A program made the translations under genes and the position numbers. A stretch of DNA of 64,000 nucleotides from JADLHS01 sp964594985. GTDB taxonomy: Bacteria > Verrucomicrobiota > Verrucomicrobiia > Limisphaerales > JADLHS01. Within the stretch, counting starts at the first letter, position 1. Every line of letters begins with the position of its first letter. Shown here piece after piece: positions 50,573 to 59,019 of the stretch. Below the pieces are notes generated by a model, which saw only the letters and a program-made list of their open reading frames with translations, made no database searches and had not been told where the DNA came from. The stretch is taken from NCBI GenBank assembly GCA_964594985.1, contig CAZQNQ010000009.1:1-64000 (forward strand), given 5' to 3'.

Positions 50573-51492
50573 AGTTGCTGAATCTCCAGCAACACCATCC
50601 CCGGTATGATGGTTCCTGAAGATGGAAGCGTTGAATCCTTTCGCAGCGCCAAAGTCATCCGGACTTTGCCGCCGGAACGCAAACGTTGGTCCCACGCAAC
50701 GCCACTGTCTCCCCGGGCATCAATAATGCCGGTGGAAGTGGGCGAACCGAAACGCGCCGTGAGGTCCTTCTTCGCGTCATCGTAGATGTTGACCAACGCC
50801 TGACCGCGGCCATTTCGTGAAGCGTTGATCTTATGGATCGGCCCTCCCAGCAATTCCACGGTGTAGGTGTCGAAGAAATCATGTGGTTGCGGCGGGGTCA
50901 CACAATACGCGCCGACCTCAGCCATCTCGCGCCAACCGTCGACCTTCCGAACAAGGCGAGCTTCGAGGGGTTTACCCAATTCCAACCCGAACAACCCGGT
51001 AATTTCGGCGTGGGGTGCCCCCGATCCAACCTGAGCATCCATTTGATATGCTTCGGGCTTAAACCAAAGTTCGTTGTCACGGGCTTTCCGTGGTGGTTTG
51101 AGTTTCAGTCCGAATGTTTTCGCCAGCCTCCAGGCTTTGATCGTAAATTCGCCGGTTTCGAGAACGCCAGCAAAGGGATCTTCTGCAAACTTAGTTTCCA
51201 ATTGCTTGCAGACGGCGATGGCTTCGGAAAGTTCTGATCGCAAAGCGGTGAACTTAACATTGGGTGGATCAGCCTTGTCCAGTTCAGCCTTCGCTTCCTC
51301 CCAGCAACTCCGAACTCCGGGCAAGCATTTCATCATCACGACCTCCAACCCTAAATTTTGAAACTCCGTATCCAGAAGATCGATTTTGGCAATGCCCAAC
51401 TCGATCGCGTTCTTGACTGCCTTGGGCGGACGTGGCTCCCGGGAACAAGCGCCAAGGAGAATGGTTAGCATGATCACCAGTATTGATTTCAT
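50569..51492 (-). CDS. Lipoprotein of unknown function, divergent from the XRE gene
   Basis: A 307-aa protein with a lipoprotein signal peptide (MKSILVIMLTILLGACS; lipobox LLGAC, Cys about residue 16). The mature protein has helical sequence (AELDKADPPNVKFTALRSELSEAIAVCKQLETKF) then a beta-rich C-terminal half (TYTVELLGGPIHKINASRNGRGQALVNIYDDAKKDLTARFGSPTST). No known domain recognised. It is transcribed away from the XRE/HAD-UDG genes, and one of three matching operator-like dyads lies 36 bp upstream of its start, so the XRE protein probably controls it. Confidence 0.75.
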   Translation of the reverse strand: MKSILVIMLTILLGACSREPRPPKAVKNAIELGIAKIDLLDTEFQNLGLEVVMMKCLPGVRSCWEEAKAELDKADPPNVKFTALRSELSEAIAVCKQLETKFAEDPFAGVLETGEFTIKAWRLAKTFGLKLKPPRKARDNELWFKPEAYQMDAQVGSGAPHAEITGLFGLELGKPLEARLVRKVDGWREMAEVGAYCVTPPQPHDFFDTYTVELLGGPIHKINASRNGRGQALVNIYDDAKKDLTARFGSPTSTGIIDARGDSGVAWDQRLRSGGKVRMTLALRKDSTLPSSGTIIPGMVLLEIQQL

Positions 51493-51527
51493 AAAATGCG
51501 TTCTCAAGTATTGCAGTTTCATTCAAA

Positions 51528-51542
51528 CGCCCCAATAGGGCG
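51528..51542. promoter_or_regulatory. XRE operator-like dyad 1
   Basis: CGCCC-CAATA-GGGCG, 36 bp upstream of the lipoprotein start. It shares the pattern CGCCC-yAATr-GGGCG followed by TG with two further sites before the XRE gene. Confidence 0.55.
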
Positions 51543-51635
51543 TGTCTTAGTCGTCACGCAGCTTGTCTTTGATGTGGACAGATCGGCGGGTTAAACAACT
51601 TCCCAGCAATTAAAAGCCAGCTTCATGCCAGATTG

Positions 51636-51650
51636 CGCCCTAATGGGGCG
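51636..51650. promoter_or_regulatory. XRE operator-like dyad 2
   Basis: CGCCC-TAATG-GGGCG, 36 bp upstream (same start-point phase) of dyad 3 and 108 bp from dyad 1. Perfect arms. Confidence 0.55.
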
Positions 51651-51671
51651 TGGTCGTGCCGGTGGTCTTCA

Positions 51672-51686
51672 CGGCGTAATAGGGCG
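51672..51686. promoter_or_regulatory. XRE operator-like dyad 3, over the XRE start
   Basis: CGGCG-TAATA-GGGCG, with one mismatched left-arm base. It overlaps the GTG start codon of the XRE gene, a position suited to autorepression. Confidence 0.45.
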
Positions 51687-51976
51687 TGGCGAAATCTCAA
51701 ACTGAGAAGCGACAACTGAAGGTGATCGGCGGCAATGTCCGCCGGCTGCGAGTTGCTTGCCAAATGACGCAGGAAAACTTAGCCGAGCGCGTTGAGTTGC
51801 ATCATCGCACAATCCAAAAAATTGAGCGCGGAGACATTAACATTTTGGTCACGACCCTTGCCCGCCTACAGGAAGGACTGGGATGCGAATGGCGTGATCT
51901 GCTGGGGAAGGAGTCGGCGCTGTCAGTTCCCGGTTGGGCGTCACCTTTGGGCAAAAGAAAGTCATCGAGGAGCTAG
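51686..51976 (+). CDS. XRE-family transcription regulator
   Basis: A 96-aa protein with an HTH_3 domain: KVIGGNVRRLRVACQMTQENLAERVELHHRTIQKIERGDINILVTTLARLQEGL. It starts with GTG at 51686, inside the third operator-like dyad. It probably represses itself, the downstream HAD-UDG fusion and the divergent lipoprotein gene through the CGCCC-N5-GGGCG dyads. Such compact controllers are typical of restriction-modification, toxin-antitoxin and prophage switches. No partner with toxin features is evident. Confidence 0.85.
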   Translation: MAKSQTEKRQLKVIGGNVRRLRVACQMTQENLAERVELHHRTIQKIERGDINILVTTLARLQEGLGCEWRDLLGKESALSVPGWASPLGKRKSSRS

Positions 51977-52151
51977 AACGCGTTCACTGCCGGCGCGAAC
52001 GGAGGGCTCGTTGCCAACGAATCCAGTCGCCGCCTTATCAGTGGTTCCGGGCCTTGGATTTTTCCATCCGATCGTTAAAGCTGGGACATGCCATTCGACC
52101 GCGCCACAATCCAGACCGCTGCCGCCAAGCAATGAAAAGAATAGACCAAAC

Positions 52152-53177
52152 ATGCCGCTGCACATCTCCATTGACGTTGATCAAACCATCCTGAACGACG
52201 ATGGGCGCTTGATAATGGGAGTCCACGAGGTGTTGGCGCGGATGCACGCGAACGGCGACTACGAACTTCAGTTGTGGTCGAAGGGCGGTGCGGATTATGC
52301 GCGTGAAATCGCGGCCAAGTTTGGCTTGTCAAAGTTCTTCAAATCATTTGGCTCCAAACCAGATGTCGCGATTGACGATCTGCCAGAAGATGCCGGCCCA
52401 ATTTGCCGTCTTGGCGTGCCGTTCGCCGACGCTGCGAAATCAATTGATGGTTTTATTGCCGAGGCAGTGGACACGACTTTGCACCCCAGCCGGAATGCAA
52501 TTGAATTGGTCGCAGACGTCCAGACGGAACAAGTTGAGATTGAGCAGAAATACAGGGGGACGATTCTGCGCGATGGAATTCCGCTTCATCCAGTGCCCTT
52601 TTTTGGAAATCTCGATTGTGCAGCGATCGTCACCATTGGGCTGAATCCATCCTCCACTGAGTTTGAGCCGTGGAGGTCATGGCCGAATGTGGCCATGACT
52701 CCCGATGATCTCGCCCGGCGTTTGGCCGGTTACTTTCGCAGCGTCAACCCACGACCTCATTCTTGGTTTGGGGAGTATCAGGAGGCGCTCGCCATCATCG
52801 GTGGCGATTACAAAATCAATGCGGTCCACCTTGATTTGACACCGTGGCCGACGCTGTCGCCAACATACCTCAGCAAACGACCTAAACCAGAACGCGCTAT
52901 TCGACTGGGGCAATATAACATCGCGCTGGAGACCGGTAGCAGGCGATGGCTGGCGCGCTTAATCGGATGTTGCTCCCACAAGGTCAAACTGATTCTCGTC
53001 TTTGATACATTTGGGGATCGAGCAACAAAAACAAAGGTCCTGTGCCGCAAGGCGCTTCCGATCAACTGGACAGGGCGAATCGAATATTTCAAAGACACAC
53101 GCAAAGCTCAATTTTGGTGTTGGAATAACCGCGACGAGTTGAGGCAACTGTTGGGAGGAACTGTGTTTATTGGGTGA
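52152..53177 (+). CDS. HAD-like phosphatase fused to a UDG-like domain
   Basis: A 341-aa protein. Residues 1 to about 95 are HAD-like: HISIDVDQTI (catalytic D-x-D), LWSKGGADYA (Ser/Thr motif), KFFKSFGSKPDVAIDDLPEDAG (Lys and Asp motifs). From about 145, HPVPFFGNLDCAAIVTIGLNPSSTEFEPWRSW, INAVHLDLTPWPT and LVFDTFGDRA resemble the uracil-DNA-glycosylase superfamily (GLNPS as the active-site-like loop). I start at ATG 52152 because the longer frame upstream overlaps the XRE gene. HAD proteins act on phosphate esters, and UDG folds excise modified bases, so a role in modified-nucleotide metabolism or defence is possible but unproven. Confidence 0.6.
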   Translation: MPLHISIDVDQTILNDDGRLIMGVHEVLARMHANGDYELQLWSKGGADYAREIAAKFGLSKFFKSFGSKPDVAIDDLPEDAGPICRLGVPFADAAKSIDGFIAEAVDTTLHPSRNAIELVADVQTEQVEIEQKYRGTILRDGIPLHPVPFFGNLDCAAIVTIGLNPSSTEFEPWRSWPNVAMTPDDLARRLAGYFRSVNPRPHSWFGEYQEALAIIGGDYKINAVHLDLTPWPTLSPTYLSKRPKPERAIRLGQYNIALETGSRRWLARLIGCCSHKVKLILVFDTFGDRATKTKVLCRKALPINWTGRIEYFKDTRKAQFWCWNNRDELRQLLGGTVFIG

Positions 53178-53691
53178 AACCTGTGCTGTTCATCTGGCGA
53201 GCACCGAATGCCCAAGCGTCTGCACTAACGTCCTCAGATTAGATTGCTCAGTGGCATAGTCCCCAGCCAGTCATTTCCGTTTCGCGCCCGTGGTGACGCT
53301 GGAGCCACCGGTTCGGCCAATGACATCTTGCACCGTGACAGACAATCTCCCCGCCGCGGGGCCGAATCAACTTAACCGCCTAGGACAATCTCAACCAACA
53401 GAAAGTTCAAGTGCGGCTTGACGCTTTCGTTTCCGGCGCGTAACAATGCCTGCGCTTGCACTACAAGCAACATCGCGAACAGTTCGATTGCCTTCCTGCG
53501 ATACTATTGTTCGCGTCCCCGTATAGCGGACCAAGCGGTGTGCGTGCTGCAAGAAGCATGGCGCCGTGATAAAGTGGACAGCATCGAGTCGCCAGGCTCG
53601 TTGGCTGGAATGACAGCAAGTTGAATCCTCCTAGCTGAAGGCTTCAACGATCAATAAGCGGCCGTTTGGCCGATTGTTTTGTTATTCGGCC
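53178..53691. other. Non-coding gap in the island
   Basis: About 510 bp without a supported gene. It contains a CCCCGCCGCGGGG palindrome near 53352 but nothing I can assign. A short frame at 53418-53624 has no recognisable features. Confidence 0.4.
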
Positions 53692-54069
53692 ATGTCAGAA
53701 AAATCGGGGACCAACAGTCTCAAATCTCTTTTAATCCGGCGTCAAGTCGCCGGTTTACTTCAGGTCTCAACTAAGACGCTCCAACGATTTGAACGGCGTG
53801 GACGGCTTTCGCCGAGGCGGCCGGAACCGCACCAGCGAAATTGGCGGCTACATCCGAACATCACTAAACCCGCGCTAACCAAATTCAAAATCTGCTATGC
53901 ACTTCATTTCCCACGAAAGATCGATCCAAATCTACGACATCGTGTTAGAAGGACCTTTGTTCTGGAGTTTCTCTGCAGCGGACGCCGAGGCTGGCTTCGC
54001 ACTGCATCCCGGGCTGACGTTGGAAGCAGGGCCACCCGAACCGGCACCGGCGGACGGATCAGTTTTTGA
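53692..54069 (+). CDS. MerR-like helix-turn-helix protein, possibly degenerate
   Basis: The first 60 residues contain SLKSLLIRRQVAGLLQVSTKTLQRFERRGRLSPRRP, a MerR/excisionase-type winged helix (ordinarily 'KEVAELLGVSPRTVRRWE'). After RNWRLH the sequence turns Arg-rich and unlike a protein domain. It overlaps the next gene by 173 bp in another frame, so either this gene has lost its proper end or the next one starts later. It may regulate the TerB-N/helicase pair. Confidence 0.4.
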   Translation: MSEKSGTNSLKSLLIRRQVAGLLQVSTKTLQRFERRGRLSPRRPEPHQRNWRLHPNITKPALTKFKICYALHFPRKIDPNLRHRVRRTFVLEFLCSGRRGWLRTASRADVGSRATRTGTGGRISF

Positions 54070-54793
54070 TGTATCCACGATGACCCCCCTGCAACGCAAC
54101 GCTTACATTAAGTGGTTTCCCGACCCACAAGAACCGTTGCCACCGCTTTGGGGCTTTTACGACCAAATGCTCCACACAATCGAATGTCATCTCCTATTCG
54201 GCGCTAAACATTACTTCATGACCGGCATCTGGCTGCAAAGGATTCTCAAAGAATTAAGTATCAAGGATGATCGTAACCAGCTGAGTCGAGCGACATCGCT
54301 CGCTTACTGGGCAGCGTTGCGCGGCGGGATGCCGGGATGCCGGACCCACCGCGGGCCATGGTTATCACGCAAAGATCTAAATGCCACTTTGAGCGCACAT
54401 CTCAAAGATGGCTCGCCGATTGATGCGCGGCTTGCCGAACGCGTGGGCCGGGAATTGTTACCGCCGGGCGTCGAAGTCAGGCCAGTGGAGGACAGCGGGG
54501 AAACCATGACGCAGTTTGAGCATGAGTTCAAACTGCGCTGGCCAAAGGGCTTTCCCCTCGAACAACCGGACGTGAGCTTCCAACTCATCCACGCACCCGG
54601 CCATCCCTATACCGCCGCCCAAATTCGCGGAAAACTGCGTCGTCTCAGCGTCCCTTGTTGGAACTTCTTCGCAGACCCAAAACAGTTCGATCCCATCGTT
54701 CAACTAATGCATACCGGCCAACAAGTCGCACTGGCCTCGCGTTCCCGCGCCGCTGCCAGAAAGCGGAAGCCTTTGCCGACACCCTCAACCTAA
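53897..54793 (+). CDS. TerB-N-like domain protein
   Basis: A 298-aa protein. The segment FDVSTMTPLQRNAYIKWFPDPQEPLPPLWGFYDQMLHTIECHLLFGA matches the pattern of TerB-N domains (LTPxQRxxYLxWL ... GYxxxxxxxLERRLL), which in tellurium-resistance-linked conflict systems accompany TerB-C and helicases. The C-terminal part (FELKLRWPKGFPLEQPDVSFQLIHAPGHPYTAAQIRGKL) is of unknown type, and the tail is Arg/Lys rich. It lies 6 bp upstream of the helicase-like gene, so the two probably form a complex. The TerB-N match is a pattern judgement without an alignment. Confidence 0.55.
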   Translation: MHFISHERSIQIYDIVLEGPLFWSFSAADAEAGFALHPGLTLEAGPPEPAPADGSVFDVSTMTPLQRNAYIKWFPDPQEPLPPLWGFYDQMLHTIECHLLFGAKHYFMTGIWLQRILKELSIKDDRNQLSRATSLAYWAALRGGMPGCRTHRGPWLSRKDLNATLSAHLKDGSPIDARLAERVGRELLPPGVEVRPVEDSGETMTQFEHEFKLRWPKGFPLEQPDVSFQLIHAPGHPYTAAQIRGKLRRLSVPCWNFFADPKQFDPIVQLMHTGQQVALASRSRAAARKRKPLPTPST

Positions 54794-54799
54794 ACTGCC

Positions 54800-57157
54800 A
54801 TGACTATTGACCAGCTATTCTCCAACATTATCCCGGCGCTCGAACTCGAACTCCAGGAATTTGAAACGCCCACTCCGACGCAGCATCTATTTTTCGACTG
54901 GCGGGGAGTTGGCCAGTTCGGCGAGACCAGCGTTTACGCGGCCAAACTCAAGCAGCCGGTTACAATAGCTGCCGGGACGCCGGTTAACGCCTGCTACTAC
55001 TACTGCGGCGGCGGCGGGCGGGGGTCGCGCTGCCCCGCAACCGTTGTGGCCCAGAAGGGAGGGGAAACTTATTTCGCGGTGGTCACAACTTCCCAACCGC
55101 TGGGGAATCTCGCCGGCCTGGAAATCGAACCTGGTCTTCCATTGATCAGGCTCATTGAGGGGTTGACAGGTTTTCAGCGGCGCAGAGCGGTGGCCAATCC
55201 GGACCTCGTTGCTCAAGTATTCAGGTCGGTGAATAGCATCGCTGCTGCCGTCCCGGCCACGGAGGCGGACAGCATCCCGAGTTTTGACGTCATTGTTCAA
55301 GCGGCACTGAACACGCCGCCTTGTTTTGTATGGGCGCCCGCTGGCACCGACCAGATGGGCTTCGTGGCTGAGTATGTGAGAAAGTCCCGGGCTCGTGGGG
55401 AAACAGTTCTGGTGCTTGCATCGAGGGGCGAGGAGGCGGCGGAAGCCATGCGGTCCTTCGCCGCCGGCGTGGGTCCGTCAACGTCCGGGGACACGGAGGC
55501 GATATATGCTGGCGTTCCCGCGATTGAAGACCTGTCCGAATTGAATGATTTCTCCGCCGACGCGGCAGTTCGTCGCACCCATCTTGAGTTGTTCACTGCG
55601 TTGGATGAAGTTGAAGCTAGTCTTCGCGATTACTCCAATGCTCAACCCGGATCGGAAGCTGCGACAAAGCACGTTGAACTGGAGGTGGAACATCGCCGCC
55701 TGATTTATCGATTGCACGATTTGCGCAGGGAAGCAACCAGGCAAGCCCAGGTTGTGCTCGCCACCTTGGGCGATGCACTGTTCCGCGACGTAATTCATGA
55801 GCGTGCGTATGACGCGGTCGTCGTCCTGGAAGCCCATGCAGCCATATTGCCGCTGGTAGCATTTGCCGCGTGCCTGGCGCGTAAGCGCGGGCTGGTCGTT
55901 GGTGATTTCCGGCAATCGCCGATTGTGGTGCGATCCAGGTCAGACATGGTCAAGGATTGGTTGAAGCCAGATGTCTTCACGTTTGCCGGCATAGCCGGGA
56001 AAGTTGATCGGTGTGAGAACGACCCGCGGCTGCTCACGCTCCACACCAGTGCGAACACCACTCACCCCGCCATCGCGCAAGTGGTTGGTGAGGTGGCTTA
56101 TCCGGGGAGACCCACAAACTGCGAAATTCCAAGCGGACGCCCGGCCGAGATCGCAGCACTTTCTCCTGAAGCTGGAAGTTCCATGGTTTTCTATGACTTC
56201 AGTGACTTAATGCCGCAAACCTGCGTGGCCACAGGCGGCTCACGGTCAAATGTCATCTCCGCAATCATAAGTGCAACGATCGCCCAAACGCTTTCTGCCC
56301 ATCCGGGTGTCACGACAATCCTGGCTACGGCTTACACGGACCAGTCGAGGCTGCACCGCAGCCTGATCCGCACAATGAAATTGGAGACAACAGTCACGGC
56401 TACGACGCTGCACCAGTGTTCACTTCCCCAAACGGACTGTGTCGTGTTCGATCTGGTTGAATCCTCGACCGTGTCTTCAATTGGGTTTCCGCTCAAAGGC
56501 AACGTTCGCAGCGACACACTGAAGCATTTGACCGCAGCCATTACCGCCGGGCGAGGCAAATTCATTCTGCTCGGAGATCCCGTGTTCCTGGATAGCACGC
56601 TGCCACAGGATGCCGTGCTCAGACATTATCTTGATGCGATGCGACGCAACAACGTCCCGTTCAAAAAATTCCCGCCCGACTTGCTTCCCGCCCTGCAAAA
56701 GCCCGAAGTGAAAGGGATTACTTATGAGTTTGATCCAATCAAGGCGTGGGATGCGATCTACTGCGATCTGTCGCGGGCACAAAACCGCGTCGTATGGAAT
56801 TGGCCCTTTGCCAACGCGCCCGAGGTCTTTGCCGGAGTTCAATCCCCGCCTTTGTTTCCGGCAGGCGCGGCATTGCAGCGGGCACTGCTATCGCTGCCGA
56901 ATGATCAGGTCATGCGGGTTTTGACCGGGCAGCAAATTCGTCTGACCGCCTGCATGCACCTTGAAGCTGGAGTCGTCATTGATGATGACATTTTCTGGTT
57001 GGTTGGCATGCCCGGGGACAACGGTCGAGCCCGCCCGTTTGTCCGGGTCAAAGGACGGCCAGCGGCGCTTCCACTTTCCGATCTGTTCGGAATGAACGAA
57101 ATTATCAAACCAAACAAGTCCCGTCCCTGGATGAAAAAGGCTACTAAGCCAGCATGA
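54800..57157 (+). CDS. SF1 Upf1/DNA2-like helicase-PLD protein with degenerate catalytic motifs
   Basis: A 785-aa protein built like an SF1 helicase: motif I region CFVWAPAGTDQM (residues 175-186, lacking the Lys-Thr of GxxGxGKT), motif II VVVLEAHA (339-346, without a proper DExx), motif III VVGDFRQSPIV (367-377), LHTSANTTHPAI, TTILATAYTDQS (motif V) and TLHQCSLPQTDCVVFDLVES (motif VI). The C-terminal region around residue 720 (CMHLEAGVVIDDDIFWLVG) looks like a PLD nuclease motif whose HxK lysine is Glu. ATPase and nuclease activity are therefore doubtful. Cysteines at about 65-78 may bind zinc. It is coupled with the upstream TerB-N-like protein and probably acts as a nucleic-acid-binding scaffold or sensor in defence. 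Confidence 0.65.
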   Translation: MTIDQLFSNIIPALELELQEFETPTPTQHLFFDWRGVGQFGETSVYAAKLKQPVTIAAGTPVNACYYYCGGGGRGSRCPATVVAQKGGETYFAVVTTSQPLGNLAGLEIEPGLPLIRLIEGLTGFQRRRAVANPDLVAQVFRSVNSIAAAVPATEADSIPSFDVIVQAALNTPPCFVWAPAGTDQMGFVAEYVRKSRARGETVLVLASRGEEAAEAMRSFAAGVGPSTSGDTEAIYAGVPAIEDLSELNDFSADAAVRRTHLELFTALDEVEASLRDYSNAQPGSEAATKHVELEVEHRRLIYRLHDLRREATRQAQVVLATLGDALFRDVIHERAYDAVVVLEAHAAILPLVAFAACLARKRGLVVGDFRQSPIVVRSRSDMVKDWLKPDVFTFAGIAGKVDRCENDPRLLTLHTSANTTHPAIAQVVGEVAYPGRPTNCEIPSGRPAEIAALSPEAGSSMVFYDFSDLMPQTCVATGGSRSNVISAIISATIAQTLSAHPGVTTILATAYTDQSRLHRSLIRTMKLETTVTATTLHQCSLPQTDCVVFDLVESSTVSSIGFPLKGNVRSDTLKHLTAAITAGRGKFILLGDPVFLDSTLPQDAVLRHYLDAMRRNNVPFKKFPPDLLPALQKPEVKGITYEFDPIKAWDAIYCDLSRAQNRVVWNWPFANAPEVFAGVQSPPLFPAGAALQRALLSLPNDQVMRVLTGQQIRLTACMHLEAGVVIDDDIFWLVGMPGDNGRARPFVRVKGRPAALPLSDLFGMNEIIKPNKSRPWMKKATKPA

Positions 57158-57241
57158 TCGATTCAAAGTGAACCCACGGACCTTAACCTCGTCGCATGAA
57201 CACCGCAGCCGCTTCTGGCATGCCGATTAGTCGATCCTGTT

Positions 57242-57457
57242 GTGTCGAAGAACTCGGCAGACAGATCCCGAACATTGAACAGGTCGTTCACCACGGCTGA
57301 GGCCGCCTTAGATCGGCTCCTGGAAGCCCTTCGCACCTTGGCGAAGGTTGAGTTTGGAGACGAAAAGACGATTGCGCTCGGCCGCGTGCCGACCTTGATA
57401 TTGTTACGAAGTGCCGCCTTGGAATTTTCAGACCCACAGGGCAGCCTGCCCGGGTGA
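57242..57457 (+). CDS. Small helical protein coupled to the twin-receiver gene
   Basis: A 71-aa protein: SFTTAEAALDRLLEALRTLAKVEFGDEKTIALGRVPTLILLRSAALEFSD. GTG start; the stop overlaps the GTG of the next gene (GTGA). It is mostly one or two amphipathic helices. No recognised family. Confidence 0.5.
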   Translation: MSKNSADRSRTLNRSFTTAEAALDRLLEALRTLAKVEFGDEKTIALGRVPTLILLRSAALEFSDPQGSLPG

Positions 57458-58332
57458 AACCGCCACTCAACGAACCAGCTCCAGCCGCGACGAAGCCGAG
57501 CAATTGCCCGCCCCGGATTGTCCTCCTCGACGATGTGCCGGAAGCGCGGGAATCCATCAGGATCATTATTCAAGCGTATTGGGCTAACGCTGAAATCGTC
57601 GAGTGCGATAACGGAGACGAAGCGTGGAAGATCGTGCAGGAGTCGCCGCCGGACCTGTTGATCTCAGATCTGACACATCCGGGGATGGGAGGCGAGGAGC
57701 TGTCGAAGCGCATTGGAGATGCACATGCCGAGTTGCCCGTTCTGCTGATCTCTACATTTCAACACGGACTGGACTCCTTGCGCGAGCAACACCAGACGAA
57801 CCCACAGTCGCCGCGAGGTTTTCTGGCCAAGCCGTTCACGGTCGAGGCGCTGGGCGCGGAGATTCAGCGGTTGATTTCGACCCGAGTTTCAGGCCGGCCA
57901 GAGTTATGGAGCTGCCAGCCAATTCCCCGCATCGTGCTAGTGGATGACGAGGACTTCATCCACGAGTTGGTCGATGCTGCGCTGCGCGAAGTTCTCACGA
58001 ATTACTCGCTCGTGAAGTTCCTAAACCGCGACGAAGCGTGGGAGGAATTGCTCCGGGAGCCGCCCAACCTGCTGATCACCGACATGCTCAGCACCAATGT
58101 GCCCGGTCGCACCGAGCAGTTTGGCATGAGCGGTGGGGAGTTGCTCCAACGCCTGGCGGAGCGTCGCGTCACCTTTCCGATCCTAGTCGTGTCGGGCAGT
58201 TTTTCGATCAGCGGCTGGGAGGCGTATGCCAAGCGATGTGCACGCCCGCACCTGAACGTCAGCTTCTTGACGAAGCCCTACACCATGGACCTGTTCCGGT
58301 TGGCGGTGCGGAAGTGTCTGGGGGCGGAGTAG
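57454..58332 (+). CDS. Twin-receiver response regulator without output domain
   Basis: A 292-aa protein with two REC domains in tandem. REC1: IVLLDDVPEARESIR, DLLISDLTHPGMGG with the phospho-acceptor Asp, LLISTF, and FLAKPF. REC2: IVLVDDEDFIHELVD, NLLITDMLSTNVPG, ILVVSGSF and FLTKPY. No DNA-binding or enzyme domain follows. Such double receivers act as phosphate sinks or allosteric switches on a partner. It starts 4 bp inside the upstream small gene and lies 190 bp before brxF, so it may tune the BrxF/BrxC operon, but no kinase gene is nearby. Confidence 0.85.
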   Translation: MKPPLNEPAPAATKPSNCPPRIVLLDDVPEARESIRIIIQAYWANAEIVECDNGDEAWKIVQESPPDLLISDLTHPGMGGEELSKRIGDAHAELPVLLISTFQHGLDSLREQHQTNPQSPRGFLAKPFTVEALGAEIQRLISTRVSGRPELWSCQPIPRIVLVDDEDFIHELVDAALREVLTNYSLVKFLNRDEAWEELLREPPNLLITDMLSTNVPGRTEQFGMSGGELLQRLAERRVTFPILVVSGSFSISGWEAYAKRCARPHLNVSFLTKPYTMDLFRLAVRKCLGAE

Positions 58333-58521
58333 GATTTGTGGCGTGAGGTGTGAGATTCACTGGAGATCGCTTCACAAAACTCCGGCTTTCATGTAAAACA
58401 TGCCGGGTCTCGAAATGCCGCTCAGAACCAACATGGCTGCAGTGAACCGCCTCGTCCCCCGACGGCGGATTATTATTGTCATCGCCGTCTTGCGTTCGGC
58501 CCATGGATCAAGGGGGACGGC

Positions 58522-59019
58522 ATGACCGCCATTTCCCTTGCGCAACTCCTCGATCACGTCCGCGCCGCCCAGAATGCGTATCACCGGCTCGTGATTATCG
58601 CCGGTGCTCCGCGCGCCGGAAAGACCACGGCCTTGCGTGGCGTTGCGGAAAACCTGGCGCTGCCTTTTTTGAATCTCGGCCTCGCCATGAGCCAGACTCT
58701 GTTGGGCCAGTCCCGTCGTCAACGCAGCTTGCAGGCCGAGGATGTCGCCCGGGACGTGTTCGACACGCAGCCGGATTCCGCTCTGTGCCTCGACAACACT
58801 GAATTGTTGTTCGACTCCAACTTGCGCCTCAATCCGCTTCAACTGCTTCAAGACCTCTCGCGCAGTCGTCTCCTTGTTGCCACTTGGAACGGCGCGCTCC
58901 AAAACGGCGAGCTGGCCTTCGGGTATGTTGGCCACCCGGATTATTTTCGTTCCCCCGCCAAAGGGTTTCCGGTGGTAACAGTCACGCACGGGCATTTTGA
59001 ATTGCATCTCATCACATGA
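58522..59019 (+). CDS. brxF: BREX type 3 BrxF-like P-loop protein
   Basis: A 165-aa protein with a Walker A (GAPRAGKTT, residues 28-36) and a Walker B-like SALCLDNTELL followed by LLVATWNG. Size, order and the next gene match BrxF of BREX type 3 phage-exclusion systems, a small STAND-like ATPase whose role is unclear. Its stop overlaps the brxC start by 4 bp. In the usual type 3 locus the order is brxF-brxC-pglX-brxHII-pglZ-brxA. Confidence 0.8.
   Translation: MTAISLAQLLDHVRAAQNAYHRLVIIAGAPRAGKTTALRGVAENLALPFLNLGLAMSQTLLGQSRRQRSLQAEDVARDVFDTQPDSALCLDNTELLFDSNLRLNPLQLLQDLSRSRLLVATWNGALQNGELAFGYVGHPDYFRSPAKGFPVVTVTHGHFELHLIT

Noticed and set aside
53418..53624. 68-codon frame in the island gap
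   Set aside because: Cys/Ser-rich without family resemblance, ribosome site or operon context.
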